The notes under the pieces are model-generated. The model had not been told where the DNA came from, made no database searches, and saw only the letters and a list, made by a program, of their open reading frames with translations. Of a stretch of DNA of 25,189 nt, positions 1 to 6,136 are shown piece by piece. Numbering within the stretch: position 1 is the stretch's first letter; every line of letters starts with the position of its first letter. This DNA comes from a virus. The stretch lies in IMG/VR virus record IMGVR_UViG_3300013006_000121, positions 1 to 25,189 of that record, one strand, 5' to 3'. A program made the position numbers and the translations under genes.

Positions 1-126
1 ACCGGTTTTGAGAAGGTCATCTGGCACATCATGGACGGCGAATTCGTGGTTGATGCCTGTGACCTGAAACGGGACGCCAAGTACTACTGTGACAAGTGGA
101 ACGCTGAACAAAACGGTGTACAATAA
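1..126 (+). CDS. C-terminal fragment of unknown protein
   Basis: The window opens inside a reading frame that runs from base 1 to a TAA at 124-126 and ends in NGVQ. The 41 visible residues (for example WHIMDGEF, KYYCDKW) match no family I recognise. The last codons are also the -35 box of the next promoter (117-122), so its C-terminal tail is set by promoter sequence. The start is outside the window. Confidence 0.6.
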   Translation, partial: TGFEKVIWHIMDGEFVVDACDLKRDAKYYCDKWNAEQNGVQ

Positions 127-145
127 TTAGACGTTATGGTATAAT
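117..145 (+). promoter_or_regulatory. Early-type phage promoter P1
   Basis: TGTACA (117-122), 17-base spacer, TATAAT (140-145) with TG one base before the -10. It overlaps the end of the upstream gene and precedes the gene at 172. Confidence 0.85.
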
Positions 146-171
146 AGATCTATCAACACAAAGGAACTAGC

Positions 172-438
172 ATGAACAAGACAATCGAATCCTCTACCGG
201 TGGCACTACCACTTTCACCTCCACTGGCTTGGTACACAAGGCTGGATCCGGTGCCTACTCTGGCCGGATTGCCGAGCTAGGTATCGAGTGCAAGGTCGTG
301 GATGCTCCTAAACGTGGCCGCGGACGCCCTAAGCTGGTCACCTCGACCAACGGGTTCTATGACTTCTCTGCCTTTCAGACTACTGTCAAGCTGCAGAAGT
401 TCGAAGGTAACGTTCGTATCGTGAAGGCAACTGTATGA
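172..438 (+). CDS. Small protein with an AT-hook motif
   Basis: 88 residues. The start is fixed by AAGGA about seven bases upstream and by promoter P1. Residues 47-54 read KRGRGRPK, a good match to the AT-hook, a short basic segment around a GRP core that binds the minor groove of AT-rich DNA. The rest is rich in Ser, Thr and Gly and shows no known fold. It is the first gene after P1 and overlaps the next gene by four bases (ATGA), so the two are probably translated together. A role in binding phage or host DNA is inferred from the motif only. Confidence 0.75.
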   Translation: MNKTIESSTGGTTTFTSTGLVHKAGSGAYSGRIAELGIECKVVDAPKRGRGRPKLVTSTNGFYDFSAFQTTVKLQKFEGNVRIVKATV

Positions 439-590
439 GCGCAATGAGTAACCTGCACCAGTCGATCTCAGAGCTTCTGGAGCAGGACTACAACCCTGTG
501 ACTATTGCCTACATGCTGGACATTCCTGTAACTTTGGTCTATCAAGTTACAGGAAATTCAGTAACTGAGTTACAGGAAATAGTTGACTAA
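435..590 (+). CDS. Small HTH-like protein, 51 aa
   Basis: Starts at the ATG overlapping the previous stop (ATGA at 435) and ends at TAA 588-590. Residues 19-38 (YNPVTIAYMLDIPVTLVYQV) resemble a helix-turn-helix of the kind in which a short helix, a turn and a recognition helix follow each other, but the match is by eye. Its 3' third contains a perfect inverted repeat (525-553) and a second smaller one, so the DNA here may be a binding site as well as coding. No specific family recognised. Confidence 0.6.
   Translation: MSAMSNLHQSISELLEQDYNPVTIAYMLDIPVTLVYQVTGNSVTELQEIVD
525..573. repeat. Inverted repeats within a coding region
   Basis: CCTGTAACTT (525-534) and AAGTTACAGG (544-553) are perfect 10-base inverted arms around a 9-base loop. 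A second pair, GTAACT (561-566) and AGTTAC (568-573), follows. The sequence AGTTACAGGAAAT occurs twice as a direct repeat. No T-tract follows, so it is not a typical terminator. Confidence 0.6.
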
Positions 591-606
591 AACAGTGGCC
601 TATTGG

Positions 607-635
607 TGTACGGTAATTAGACGTTATGGTATAAT
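607..635 (+). promoter_or_regulatory. Early-type phage promoter P2
   Basis: TGTACG (607-612), 17-base spacer, TATAAT (630-635), TG before the -10. One mismatch from the family -35. Serves the gene at 665. Confidence 0.8.
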
Positions 636-664
636 AGATCTATCAAAACCAAACAGGATAGATT

Positions 665-889
665 ATGAACTTAGAAATCGGCACCAAGATCCAGTACACA
701 TGTGCTCTCGGAACCCTCGTTGGAACCATCTCGAACATCCGAGTTGCTCCTACTGCTCGTAAGGGTTTCCTGAACACCTGGTTGACTCTGGATCTGCCGG
801 TCCAGAAAGGCATCTCTCGTGCTCACAAGACTCAGATCACTGGAGACGACTCCAGCTTGAAGATGTTCAAGGTAGCAGTAGTATACTAA
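665..889 (+). CDS. Hypothetical protein, 74 aa
   Basis: Single-gene unit between promoters P2 and P3, with AGGA seven bases before the ATG. The sequence begins MNLEIGTKIQYTCALGTLVG and is rich in beta-forming residues; it suggests a small beta-barrel or SH3-like fold but I recognise no family. The downstream segment ACTAAAACAGT before the promoter is shared with other promoter units of this phage. Confidence 0.7.
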   Translation: MNLEIGTKIQYTCALGTLVGTISNIRVAPTARKGFLNTWLTLDLPVQKGISRAHKTQITGDDSSLKMFKVAVVY

Positions 890-905
890 AACAGTATACT
901 ATTAG

Positions 906-934
906 TGTACAATAAATCGTCTATTTGATATAAT
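906..934 (+). promoter_or_regulatory. Early-type phage promoter P3
   Basis: TGTACA (906-911), 17-base spacer, TATAAT (929-934), TG before the -10. Serves the ATPase gene at 965. Confidence 0.85.
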
Positions 935-964
935 AGATCTATCAAAACCAAACAAGCAAAGCAA

Positions 965-1870
965 ATGAACACTAGCATCTCCTTCGACAAAGTCTCTTCT
1001 AAGTTTATCTGTAACATCGATGGCACTACCTTCAAGACTGCCAAGAAAGACTACATCGAGTACATGTACAAGAAAATCACCGGTGTGAAGAAGTCCTTCA
1101 ACGAAATCACCGGCGACGTCAAGGAAGTCAAGTCTGATCGCTTCTGTATCAACCAGCGTTTCTCCTTTGTCGAGAAGCTCATCAACATGGTTGCTTCTGG
1201 TGTACAACCCTCGGCTGTTATCACCGGTCAAGGTGGCCTCGGCAAGACCTACACAGTTACCAAGACTCTGATCAATGCAGGCTACAAAGATGCTTCCACA
1301 CTGGCTGACTTCCAAGTCGGTCAAGTTGTTCAGCGCTCCAAGTTGTTTGTGACTGTCAAAGGTTACTCTACCGCTAAGGGTTTGTTCCGGACTCTCTTCG
1401 AGAACAATGGTTCTGTTATCGTGTTTGATGACTGTGATTCAGTTCTGAAAGATCCAGTTGCTCTGAACCTGCTTAAAGGTGCACTGGATTCCTACGGCAA
1501 GCGTATCATCTCTTGGAATGCAGACATGAAGGATGAAGATCTGCCACGTAGCTTTGACTTCACCGGCAAGGTGGTGTTTATCTCTAACAAAGCTCAGAAC
1601 GACATCGATCAAGCAATCCGCTCACGTAGCATGATGATTGATCTCGCTATGACTCTGGACCAGAAGATCGATCGTATGGACTTCATTGCTAAGTCTGATG
1701 AGTTCATGCCTGAATATAGCATGGAAGTCAAGATGGACGCCATGAACCTGATCCGCGAACTGAAGGACGACGCTAAGGAAATCAGCCTTCGCACTCTGAT
1801 CTCGGTCTCTAAGATCCGTGCCTCTAACAAGGACTGGAAAGACCTGGCTGAATACATGTTGGTTGCATAA
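965..1870 (+). CDS. AAA+ family ATPase
   Basis: 301 residues with a clear P-loop: GQGGLGKT at 88-95 (Walker A), VIVFDD at 151-156 (Walker B), a sensor-1-like FISN at 205-208 and arginines at 219/221 in a position typical of an arginine finger. This order fits a single AAA+ module preceded by about 80 residues with a conserved-looking FCINQRFSFVEKL. Phages of this group often carry such stand-alone ATPases; the substrate is unknown and I see no helicase or protease domain. It is alone in its transcription unit (P3 to P4). The ribosome site is weak (AAGCAAAG). Its codons are visibly more G/C-ending than those of the right half of the window. Confidence 0.85.
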   Translation: MNTSISFDKVSSKFICNIDGTTFKTAKKDYIEYMYKKITGVKKSFNEITGDVKEVKSDRFCINQRFSFVEKLINMVASGVQPSAVITGQGGLGKTYTVTKTLINAGYKDASTLADFQVGQVVQRSKLFVTVKGYSTAKGLFRTLFENNGSVIVFDDCDSVLKDPVALNLLKGALDSYGKRIISWNADMKDEDLPRSFDFTGKVVFISNKAQNDIDQAIRSRSMMIDLAMTLDQKIDRMDFIAKSDEFMPEYSMEVKMDAMNLIRELKDDAKEISLRTLISVSKIRASNKDWKDLAEYMLVA

Positions 1871-1875
1871 AACGG

Positions 1876-1904
1876 TGTACAGTAATTAGATCTTTTGTTA
1901 TAAT
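1876..1904 (+). promoter_or_regulatory. Early-type phage promoter P4
   Basis: TGTACA (1876-1881), 17-base spacer, TATAAT (1899-1904), TG before the -10. Preceded by GCATAAAACGG, shared with P5, P7 and P10. Serves the block 1930-2897. Confidence 0.85.
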
Positions 1905-1929
1905 AGATCTAATCAAACAAGGAAACCAA

Positions 1930-2082
1930 ATGAACGAACTAGAAACACTTAAGGCAAAAGCTGCAGCTATCCTGAAATCCTGCGAACACTGGAAGTCGTC
2001 TCAGGATGGCTCCTACGAGATGGCACTCCATTACGCAGGATACGATGCACTGCTTAAGCAAATACGGGAATACAAAGAATGA
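1930..2082 (+). CDS. Hypothetical protein, 50 aa
   Basis: Begins at ATG 1930 after an AAGGA site and ends at TGA 2080-2082, overlapping the next start. Charged and helical (MNELETLKAKAAAILKSCEH at the N terminus). First gene of the four-gene block expressed from P4. No family recognised. Confidence 0.65.
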   Translation: MNELETLKAKAAAILKSCEHWKSSQDGSYEMALHYAGYDALLKQIREYKE

Positions 2083-2360
2083 AGCAAGATTACACTATGT
2101 ACATCTATAAGCGTGACGGTCGGTGCAAAACCGGCGAGCGACTCTATAGTACTACTGTCTGGACTAATCGTGATGAAGCAGGTATGCGGCGTGAAAGCAA
2201 CGAAGTGTATGACCTGTATCCTGCAACAAAGGGCTGGCGGTTCGAGTATCATCCTACCATGAAAACGGTTAAGAGCCTGATGACTGGCAAGGATGTACAG
2301 ATTCCCTCCGATACGCCTTGGTGCTGCAATCCAGCTTCTGAAACATATTGGAGCATGTGA
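2079..2360 (+). CDS. Hypothetical protein, 93 aa
   Basis: Overlaps the upstream stop by ATGA, which suggests coupled translation. The N terminus KQDYTMYIYKRDGRCKTGER and the later pattern YPATKGWRFEYHP suggest a compact beta-rich protein; Cys residues occur at 14 and 88. No recognised family. Confidence 0.65.
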   Translation: MKQDYTMYIYKRDGRCKTGERLYSTTVWTNRDEAGMRRESNEVYDLYPATKGWRFEYHPTMKTVKSLMTGKDVQIPSDTPWCCNPASETYWSM

Positions 2361-2379
2361 TAAACGAACTAATTAAAGA

Positions 2380-2475
2380 ATGACTTTCTTCTGGGGATTC
2401 CTGGCAGGCTATATAGTGGGAGTACTGTATATGGCGTACCGATCAAATGAAGATTCAAGGACAATGACAGAATGA
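2380..2475 (+). CDS. Small single-span membrane protein, 31 aa
   Basis: ATG at 2380 to TGA 2473-2475. Residues 3-20 are hydrophobic (FFWGFLAGYIVGVLYMAY) followed by a charged tail, which fits one membrane span with the tail in the cytoplasm. Its stop overlaps the next start (ATGA). The small size makes it provisional, but the coupling to its neighbour supports it. Confidence 0.55.
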   Translation: MTFFWGFLAGYIVGVLYMAYRSNEDSRTMTE

Positions 2476-2897
2476 AACTATTTTTAGACACAGAGTTTAA
2501 TGGCTTTGGTGGGCGGCTTATGTCTATGGCTCTAGTACCAGAGGACGCCAACCAGCATAGCTTCTATTGTGAGCTAGAGATGAAGGACCAGTTACATCCG
2601 TGGGTCAAGGAGAATGTAGTACCGCACATGATTCTGGTACCCTCCACTAGATCACAGTTTCAGGCTAGTTTGTCTTCATACCTTCTGCAGTTTCGAGAGA
2701 TCACCATCGTCGCTGACTGGCCAGATGACATACGGTACTTCTGCGAGTCACTGATCACTGGTCCTGGAGAACGGATCAGCATGCCAACAGTGATCAAGTT
2801 CGAACTAGACCTGAGCATCGAGTACGAATCCGCTGTACCACATAATGCACTCCACGATGCTATTGCTATACGGGAATACTACAGGAAGACTGCATAA
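2472..2897 (+). CDS. DEDDh 3'-5' exonuclease, RNase T/Rv2179c-like
   Basis: 141 residues. LFLDTEFNG gives D6 and E8 (Exo I); D82 in ADWPDD fits Exo II; PHNALHDA gives H124 and D129 (Exo III, DEDDh type). The whole two-metal active site is therefore visible. Short proteins of this type in phages resemble the 3'-5' exoribonuclease group represented by mycobacterial Rv2179c. It would remove nucleotides from RNA or single-stranded DNA 3' ends; the substrate cannot be told from sequence. Last gene of the P4 block. Confidence 0.8.
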   Translation: MKLFLDTEFNGFGGRLMSMALVPEDANQHSFYCELEMKDQLHPWVKENVVPHMILVPSTRSQFQASLSSYLLQFREITIVADWPDDIRYFCESLITGPGERISMPTVIKFELDLSIEYESAVPHNALHDAIAIREYYRKTA

Positions 2898-2902
2898 AAC
2901 GG

Positions 2903-2931
2903 TGTACATTAATTAGACGTTATGGTATAAT
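2903..2931 (+). promoter_or_regulatory. Early-type phage promoter P5
   Basis: TGTACA (2903-2908), 17-base spacer, TATAAT (2926-2931), TG before the -10. Serves 2957-3333. Confidence 0.85.
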
Positions 2932-2956
2932 AGATCTATCAAAACAAGGACAGATC

Positions 2957-3181
2957 ATGATAGTATATTCACTGCTAGGTTTCAACGATTACGAGGGTTC
3001 AGATCTGGTGGGCGTGTTCCAGCGGATAGTAGACTTGCAGAAGGTAGTGCAGGAAAGCAAGTGGTACTACGACAACATGGGCTTTGTGGAATCTCGCTTA
3101 GGCGAGAAGATAGACGACGTGCTGGGAGTGGTGGAGTATGTGTCCTTCGTGCGGTACAATGGCAAGGTTGTGGAAGTATGA
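2957..3181 (+). CDS. Hypothetical protein, 74 aa
   Basis: Start set by AAGGA seven bases upstream. Contains a helical, mixed-charge middle (VFQRIVDLQKVVQESKWYYD) and a hydrophobic end (VVEYVSFVRYNGKVVEV). Overlaps the next gene by ATGA. No family recognised. Confidence 0.65.
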   Translation: MIVYSLLGFNDYEGSDLVGVFQRIVDLQKVVQESKWYYDNMGFVESRLGEKIDDVLGVVEYVSFVRYNGKVVEV

Positions 3182-3333
3182 AACTAACATTAGAGCAGAA
3201 GGTCCAAGAGATCATGCGTCTGGAGATCGAGATCAGCATGCTGGAGAAGGAGCAAGGTTGCCGTTATGGAGACCTCTTCCCGAAGATCCTGAAGCTGACT
3301 CGTAAGCTGCAAAAGATCCGTAATTCTTTGTAA
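3178..3333 (+). CDS. Small coiled-coil protein, 51 aa
   Basis: ATG 3178, within the stop region of the previous gene, to TAA 3331-3333. Residues 5-30 have a heptad-like Leu/Ile pattern with Glu and Lys, and the C terminus is basic (KLTRKLQKIRNSL), so a helical hairpin or coiled coil is likely. Function unknown. Confidence 0.6.
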   Translation: MKLTLEQKVQEIMRLEIEISMLEKEQGCRYGDLFPKILKLTRKLQKIRNSL

Positions 3334-3339
3334 TAACGG

Positions 3340-3368
3340 TGTACATTAATTAGACGTTGTGGTATAAT
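3340..3368 (+). promoter_or_regulatory. Early-type phage promoter P6
   Basis: TGTACA (3340-3345), 17-base spacer, TATAAT (3363-3368), TG before the -10. Serves the gene at 3393. Confidence 0.85.
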
Positions 3369-3392
3369 AGATCTATCAAACAAGGAATCAAA

Positions 3393-3599
3393 ATGGACAT
3401 AGTAAAGAAAGTCATTCCCAGTGTCGGCGAAGCTGGTATCGACACAGAGGCATCTCCTGGCAATGGTAGCTATTACGTGCGCATGTACGATGGCTCCTAT
3501 GATGCTTGTGGATTTGACACTCTTGAGGAAGCAGTTGCTGAGCTCGAGGACATGGCATACGACTGGGAACTAGATGCTGGCGAGAACTTTGCCGCATAA
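3393..3599 (+). CDS. Hypothetical acidic protein, 68 aa
   Basis: The ATG at 3393 is chosen because AAGGA lies seven bases before it and upstream in-frame codons run through the promoter -10. The protein is acidic, with a C-terminal half (TLEEAVAELEDMAYDWELD) that should form a helix, and it ends in AA. Small acidic phage proteins sometimes mimic DNA or bind host enzymes, but nothing here proves that. Confidence 0.65.
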   Translation: MDIVKKVIPSVGEAGIDTEASPGNGSYYVRMYDGSYDACGFDTLEEAVAELEDMAYDWELDAGENFAA

Positions 3600-3604
3600 A
3601 ACGG

Positions 3605-3633
3605 TGTACTTTAATTAGAGGCTATGGTATAAT
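3605..3633 (+). promoter_or_regulatory. Early-type phage promoter P7
   Basis: TGTACT (3605-3610), 17-base spacer, TATAAT (3628-3633), TG before the -10. Only six bases separate the -10 from the ATG at 3640, so the transcript should be leaderless. Confidence 0.8.
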
Positions 3634-3639
3634 AGACTC

Positions 3640-3825
3640 ATGATTAAATACACCTTTGTAATTCTCCTTCCCTATATTTCAGAAACTATTTCTGATCTTT
3701 ATACTTTCGGATTAGAAATCCTCGAAAATGAATCTGATCTAGAACTTGGATATTTTACGATCCAAGGAAATCCTTCAGACGTTAATGAATTTAAATCTTT
3801 TTTAAACGGTTCTAATTTTATATGA
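3640..3825 (+). CDS. Hypothetical protein, 61 aa, probably leaderless
   Basis: The ATG falls where transcription from P7 should begin, and no ribosome site can exist between them. Begins MIKYTFVILLPYISETISDL and continues with an acidic middle. Coupled to the next gene by ATGA. No family recognised. Confidence 0.6.
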   Translation: MIKYTFVILLPYISETISDLYTFGLEILENESDLELGYFTIQGNPSDVNEFKSFLNGSNFI

Positions 3826-3980
3826 ATTATTGGACTTTTCAAGAACTTCGTATTGGACGTTTATTCCACGTGAATGGATGTGACTATATGAAACAGTCGA
3901 CGCGCACAGCACGAATGCTTAGCAACGGACGGACCTTCTACTTCGGTAAGACTGATCGCGTACACACTATTGCGTACTAA
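3822..3980 (+). CDS. Hypothetical basic protein, 52 aa
   Basis: ATG 3822 overlaps the previous stop; TAA at 3978-3980. Begins MNYWTFQELRIGRLFHVNG and ends GRTFYFGKTDRVHTIAY; basic (several Arg) with scattered aromatics. No known family. Confidence 0.55.
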   Translation: MNYWTFQELRIGRLFHVNGCDYMKQSTRTARMLSNGRTFYFGKTDRVHTIAY

Positions 3981-3981
3981 A

Positions 3982-4140
3982 ATGACTAAAGAACACAGTG
4001 ACTATTTAATTTGGCTCCGAGATTCCGGTGTTACAAACATGTGGGGAGCAGCTTCCTATCTGGCATACAAATTTGGCATTTCTCATAAAGAGGCTAGTGC
4101 CATTCTGGTCGAATGGATCGAAAGTTTTAAAGGAAAATAA
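3982..4140 (+). CDS. Conserved small phage protein, 52 aa
   Basis: Starts one base after the previous stop. The pattern DYLIWLRDSGVTNMWGA followed by FGISHKEASAILVEWIESF is a composition I have seen repeatedly in small proteins of unrelated tailed phages; it looks like a compact three-helix unit. Function unknown. Part of the run of coupled genes 3640-4921. Confidence 0.7.
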   Translation: MTKEHSDYLIWLRDSGVTNMWGAASYLAYKFGISHKEASAILVEWIESFKGK

Positions 4141-4141
4141 A

Positions 4142-4300
4142 ATGTTAGATAATTTGTTATTGGGCGTGACTATAGTAGCACTGTTGTGCTTTGTCACATT
4201 GGCCTTTATGGGTACCACTGTTTCTGCGTGGTATGTAGTGATATTCATTGTTCCTGAGTTGTTCAATCAGGTTATGAAACGTATGTATGATATGACATGA
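4142..4300 (+). CDS. Small membrane protein, two spans, 52 aa
   Basis: ATG 4142 follows GGAAAAT. Two hydrophobic stretches (about 4-24 and 28-42) are followed by a short basic tail. A hydrophobic two-span protein of this size could be holin-like or could alter the host membrane, but it is not near the endolysin (13762), so that role is weak. Coupled to the next gene by ATGA. Confidence 0.65.
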   Translation: MLDNLLLGVTIVALLCFVTLAFMGTTVSAWYVVIFIVPELFNQVMKRMYDMT

Positions 4301-4452
4301 ACGATGTAGAAGCACAGGCGCTCTATGACAAGCTAGTGGAATACTATGGTGATAAGCTAGCGAATTTAGAACACTATCCAAAAACCTTTGAATTTCAAGT
4401 AAAGATGTATAAGTACTATACACAACCTCGAGAGGCTACCAATGAAAATTGA
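4297..4452 (+). CDS. Hypothetical protein, 51 aa
   Basis: ATG 4297 overlaps the upstream stop; TGA 4450-4452. Helical and tyrosine-rich (YDKLVEYYGDKLANLEHY). Overlaps the next gene by 11 bases. Confidence 0.6.
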   Translation: MNDVEAQALYDKLVEYYGDKLANLEHYPKTFEFQVKMYKYYTQPREATNEN

Positions 4453-4603
4453 AGAATACGTCAATAAGCTGGAGGCCATTTCGGATCCAGAACTAGTCGC
4501 GGATATTGCTGATTGGAGTACGGAGACTAAACTCTATATGTACCTACATCACATGCAGTTGTCTTATATGATGATGTACTTGGAGAAGCTCAATGACCGC
4601 TAG
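4442..4603 (+). CDS. Hypothetical protein, 53 aa
   Basis: ATG 4442 within the end of the previous gene, with AGAGG upstream at the right distance. Acidic N terminus (MKIEEYVNKLEAISDPELVA) and a methionine-rich end (HHMQLSYMMMYLEKL). Function unknown. Confidence 0.6.
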   Translation: MKIEEYVNKLEAISDPELVADIADWSTETKLYMYLHHMQLSYMMMYLEKLNDR

Positions 4604-4811
4604 TGGATGGCGTAAACGCCAGATCAGTACCCTGCATGCAGAGATCGACGAGTTCGAGGAAGTCATGTCCGAGCGTATCCTGATCGAGGAAGAGATCGAA
4701 ATGCTAGAAGCTATGCTCTTCAATGCTTCTGGATACGTCAATGGACAGATGGGTATAGATCTGGACGCTAGCCTAAAGTTGGCACGTGCTAAGTTACAAG
4801 AACTTAAATGA
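4593..4811 (+). CDS. Coiled-coil protein, 72 aa
   Basis: Overlaps both neighbours (start inside the upstream gene, ATGA with the next). Residues 10-43 form a Glu-rich helix with heptad spacing (EEVMSERILIEEEIEMLEAM), then a short loop and a second helix (LKLARAKLQELK). Likely a dimeric coiled coil. No family assigned. Confidence 0.65.
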   Translation: MTASGWRKRQISTLHAEIDEFEEVMSERILIEEEIEMLEAMLFNASGYVNGQMGIDLDASLKLARAKLQELK

Positions 4812-4921
4812 ATATGCTAGCACTCTTTGGCTTTTTCGTATGCTTGGGTTTAAAGGCTCCATGGTGGGTCTTCGTAATCGGGTTCTTATGTCTCCTGCTG
4901 GATAGAGGTATAGTATACTAA
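4808..4921 (+). CDS. Tiny membrane protein, 37 aa
   Basis: ATG 4808 to TAA 4919-4921. Nearly the entire protein is hydrophobic (LALFGFFVCLGLKAPWWVFV, then IGFLCLLL), giving one long or two short membrane spans. The end of the gene merges with the ACTAAAACAGT segment that precedes promoter P8. Confidence 0.55.
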   Translation: MNMLALFGFFVCLGLKAPWWVFVIGFLCLLLDRGIVY

Positions 4922-4937
4922 AACAGTCAACTACTGG

Positions 4938-4966
4938 TGTACATTAATTCGTTCTTTTGATATAAT
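4938..4966 (+). promoter_or_regulatory. Early-type phage promoter P8
   Basis: TGTACA (4938-4943), 17-base spacer, TATAAT (4961-4966), TG before the -10. Serves the block 4992-6087. Confidence 0.85.
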
Positions 4967-4991
4967 AGATCTATCAACACAAGGATACATT

Positions 4992-5084
4992 ATGAAATTT
5001 CTTAAAGACCTCTTCCAAGCTTCTGTAATAGCTTTTCTGATCGGCTTCCCTTTCGCGATCTACTTCTATAACATGACACCATGA
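4992..5084 (+). CDS. Tiny membrane protein, 30 aa
   Basis: ATG 4992 with AAGGA seven bases upstream; TGA at 5082-5084 overlaps the next start. Residues 10-26 (ASVIAFLIGFPFAIYFY) make one membrane span after a basic N terminus. The strong ribosome site and promoter argue that this very short gene is real. Confidence 0.6.
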   Translation: MKFLKDLFQASVIAFLIGFPFAIYFYNMTP

Positions 5085-5287
5085 GCAAGAAACTTCAAAT
5101 AGACGGTGACGTTGCCGATCGTATCACAGTACTAAATTTAATCGACTATCGTAAGTACCTGAAGGATGAACTAAAGGCTTACAAGAAAGGTGCACACTTG
5201 CATAATGATGATGTCGTGGGTAACATTAAGCGTATCGAAGCACTGACGCTTATCATCGGTGATTTTAAAACAGGAGACGAAGGATGA
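5081..5287 (+). CDS. Hypothetical helical protein, 68 aa
   Basis: Coupled by ATGA to the gene before and after it. The middle (LIDYRKYLKDELKAYKKG) is lysine-rich and helical, followed by a leucine/isoleucine helix. Similar small proteins are common in phages; function unknown. Confidence 0.65.
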   Translation: MSKKLQIDGDVADRITVLNLIDYRKYLKDELKAYKKGAHLHNDDVVGNIKRIEALTLIIGDFKTGDEG

Positions 5288-5454
5288 TTCAATACTGGCC
5301 ACAACTCACGTATCTAGCTTTGATCGTTTTCAGTCTTGGTATTACTCTAGAACAACATGGCAAGCCAAAGACTGGCAACGAGAACATCTGGGTTTCTCTG
5401 ACAGCGTGTGCTCTTACACTATGGTTGCTCTACATGGGAGGATTCTTCAAATGA
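5284..5454 (+). CDS. Conserved phage membrane protein, 56 aa
   Basis: ATG 5284 to TGA 5452-5454. Two hydrophobic segments (about 8-22 and 36-53) flank a polar loop containing LEQHGKPKTGNEN. This layout and loop are familiar from small inner-membrane proteins of many tailed phages. Function unknown. Its stop overlaps the next start. Confidence 0.75.
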   Translation: MIQYWPQLTYLALIVFSLGITLEQHGKPKTGNENIWVSLTACALTLWLLYMGGFFK

Positions 5455-5651
5455 ACGAAGTTAGTTTACATCGTGATGATCTCGAAACAATCTTGCAATT
5501 CATGAAGAAGTATCCTGAAGTGGAGTTTGTCACTATCTCGGTCGACTCCTCTTCTGGTATTGGTTCTATCGTAAAGGCCAGTATCAACACTGTAGTCAAT
5601 AGTGATGCTGTGACTATAACTAAAACAATTATGGACGAATCATCATGGTAA
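5451..5651 (+). CDS. Hypothetical protein, 66 aa
   Basis: The ATG at 5451 is preferred because it overlaps the previous stop and lies after GGAGG at 5436-5440. Alternating strand and helix (LETILQFMKKYPEVEFVTISV) suggest a small alpha/beta domain. No family assigned. Confidence 0.65.
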   Translation: MNEVSLHRDDLETILQFMKKYPEVEFVTISVDSSSGIGSIVKASINTVVNSDAVTITKTIMDESSW

Positions 5652-5869
5652 AAAATACAAAACGTCTTATTGAAAAGGCTGGTTTCGTTCTTTGGGGTCC
5701 TGAAACTTGGGGTCCCGGTGAGGGCGAGATCGACTGGGCTTGCGACTACAAAGAAGAACTTGAAAAGTACACAAAGCTTCTAATTCGTAAGTGCATAAAG
5801 ATCGATCGTGAGAATCCAGACGCTGCACCAGGTGATGCCATTGCTGAGCACTTTGGAATTAAGAAATGA
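5645..5869 (+). CDS. Conserved hypothetical phage protein, 74 aa
   Basis: Overlaps the gene before by seven bases and the next by four. The pattern RLIEKAGFVLWGPETWGPG, then a Cys/Asp/Tyr stretch and LEKYTKLLIRKCIK, is typical of a small protein widespread in tailed phages whose role is unknown. Ends with a helix rich in acidic residues and Ala. Confidence 0.7.
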   Translation: MVKNTKRLIEKAGFVLWGPETWGPGEGEIDWACDYKEELEKYTKLLIRKCIKIDRENPDAAPGDAIAEHFGIKK

Positions 5870-6087
5870 AAATGACATCTGCCAATGGTGTAACTGGCTG
5901 CCTGCTTCGAGTGGGCTTTGATGAATTTGTATTCCGCGTCTATGAAGATGGCGGAAGCTTCAAAGATTATGACTTGCATCACTCTGATATACAAATGACC
6001 ATTTGTGATCCTGACGCTACCTTCTACGAAGACGGTGATAGTTTGTCACTAGATCATAATCCTGAAACTCTTGGTATTGAAAAATAA
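5866..6087 (+). CDS. Conserved hypothetical phage protein, 73 aa
   Basis: ATG 5866 overlaps the preceding stop (a second ATG follows at 5872). FRVYEDGGSFKDYDLHHSDI is a motif I have seen in short phage proteins, probably a beta-sandwich-like fold. It closes the P8 block. Function unknown. Confidence 0.7.
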   Translation: MKMTSANGVTGCLLRVGFDEFVFRVYEDGGSFKDYDLHHSDIQMTICDPDATFYEDGDSLSLDHNPETLGIEK

Positions 6088-6090
6088 GAT

Positions 6091-6119
6091 TGTACAGCAA
6101 TTCATCTGTATGGTATAAT
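6091..6119 (+). promoter_or_regulatory. Early-type phage promoter P9
   Basis: TGTACA (6091-6096), 17-base spacer, TATAAT (6114-6119), TG before the -10. Seventeen bases separate the -10 from the ATG at 6137, giving a leader of about ten bases. Confidence 0.85.
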
Positions 6120-6136
6120 AAACTCTGAATTATATT

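Noticed and set aside
902-1324. Open frame of 140 codons on the - strand
   Set aside because: It is antisense to the ATPase gene with Walker A and B motifs, and has no promoter or ribosome site.
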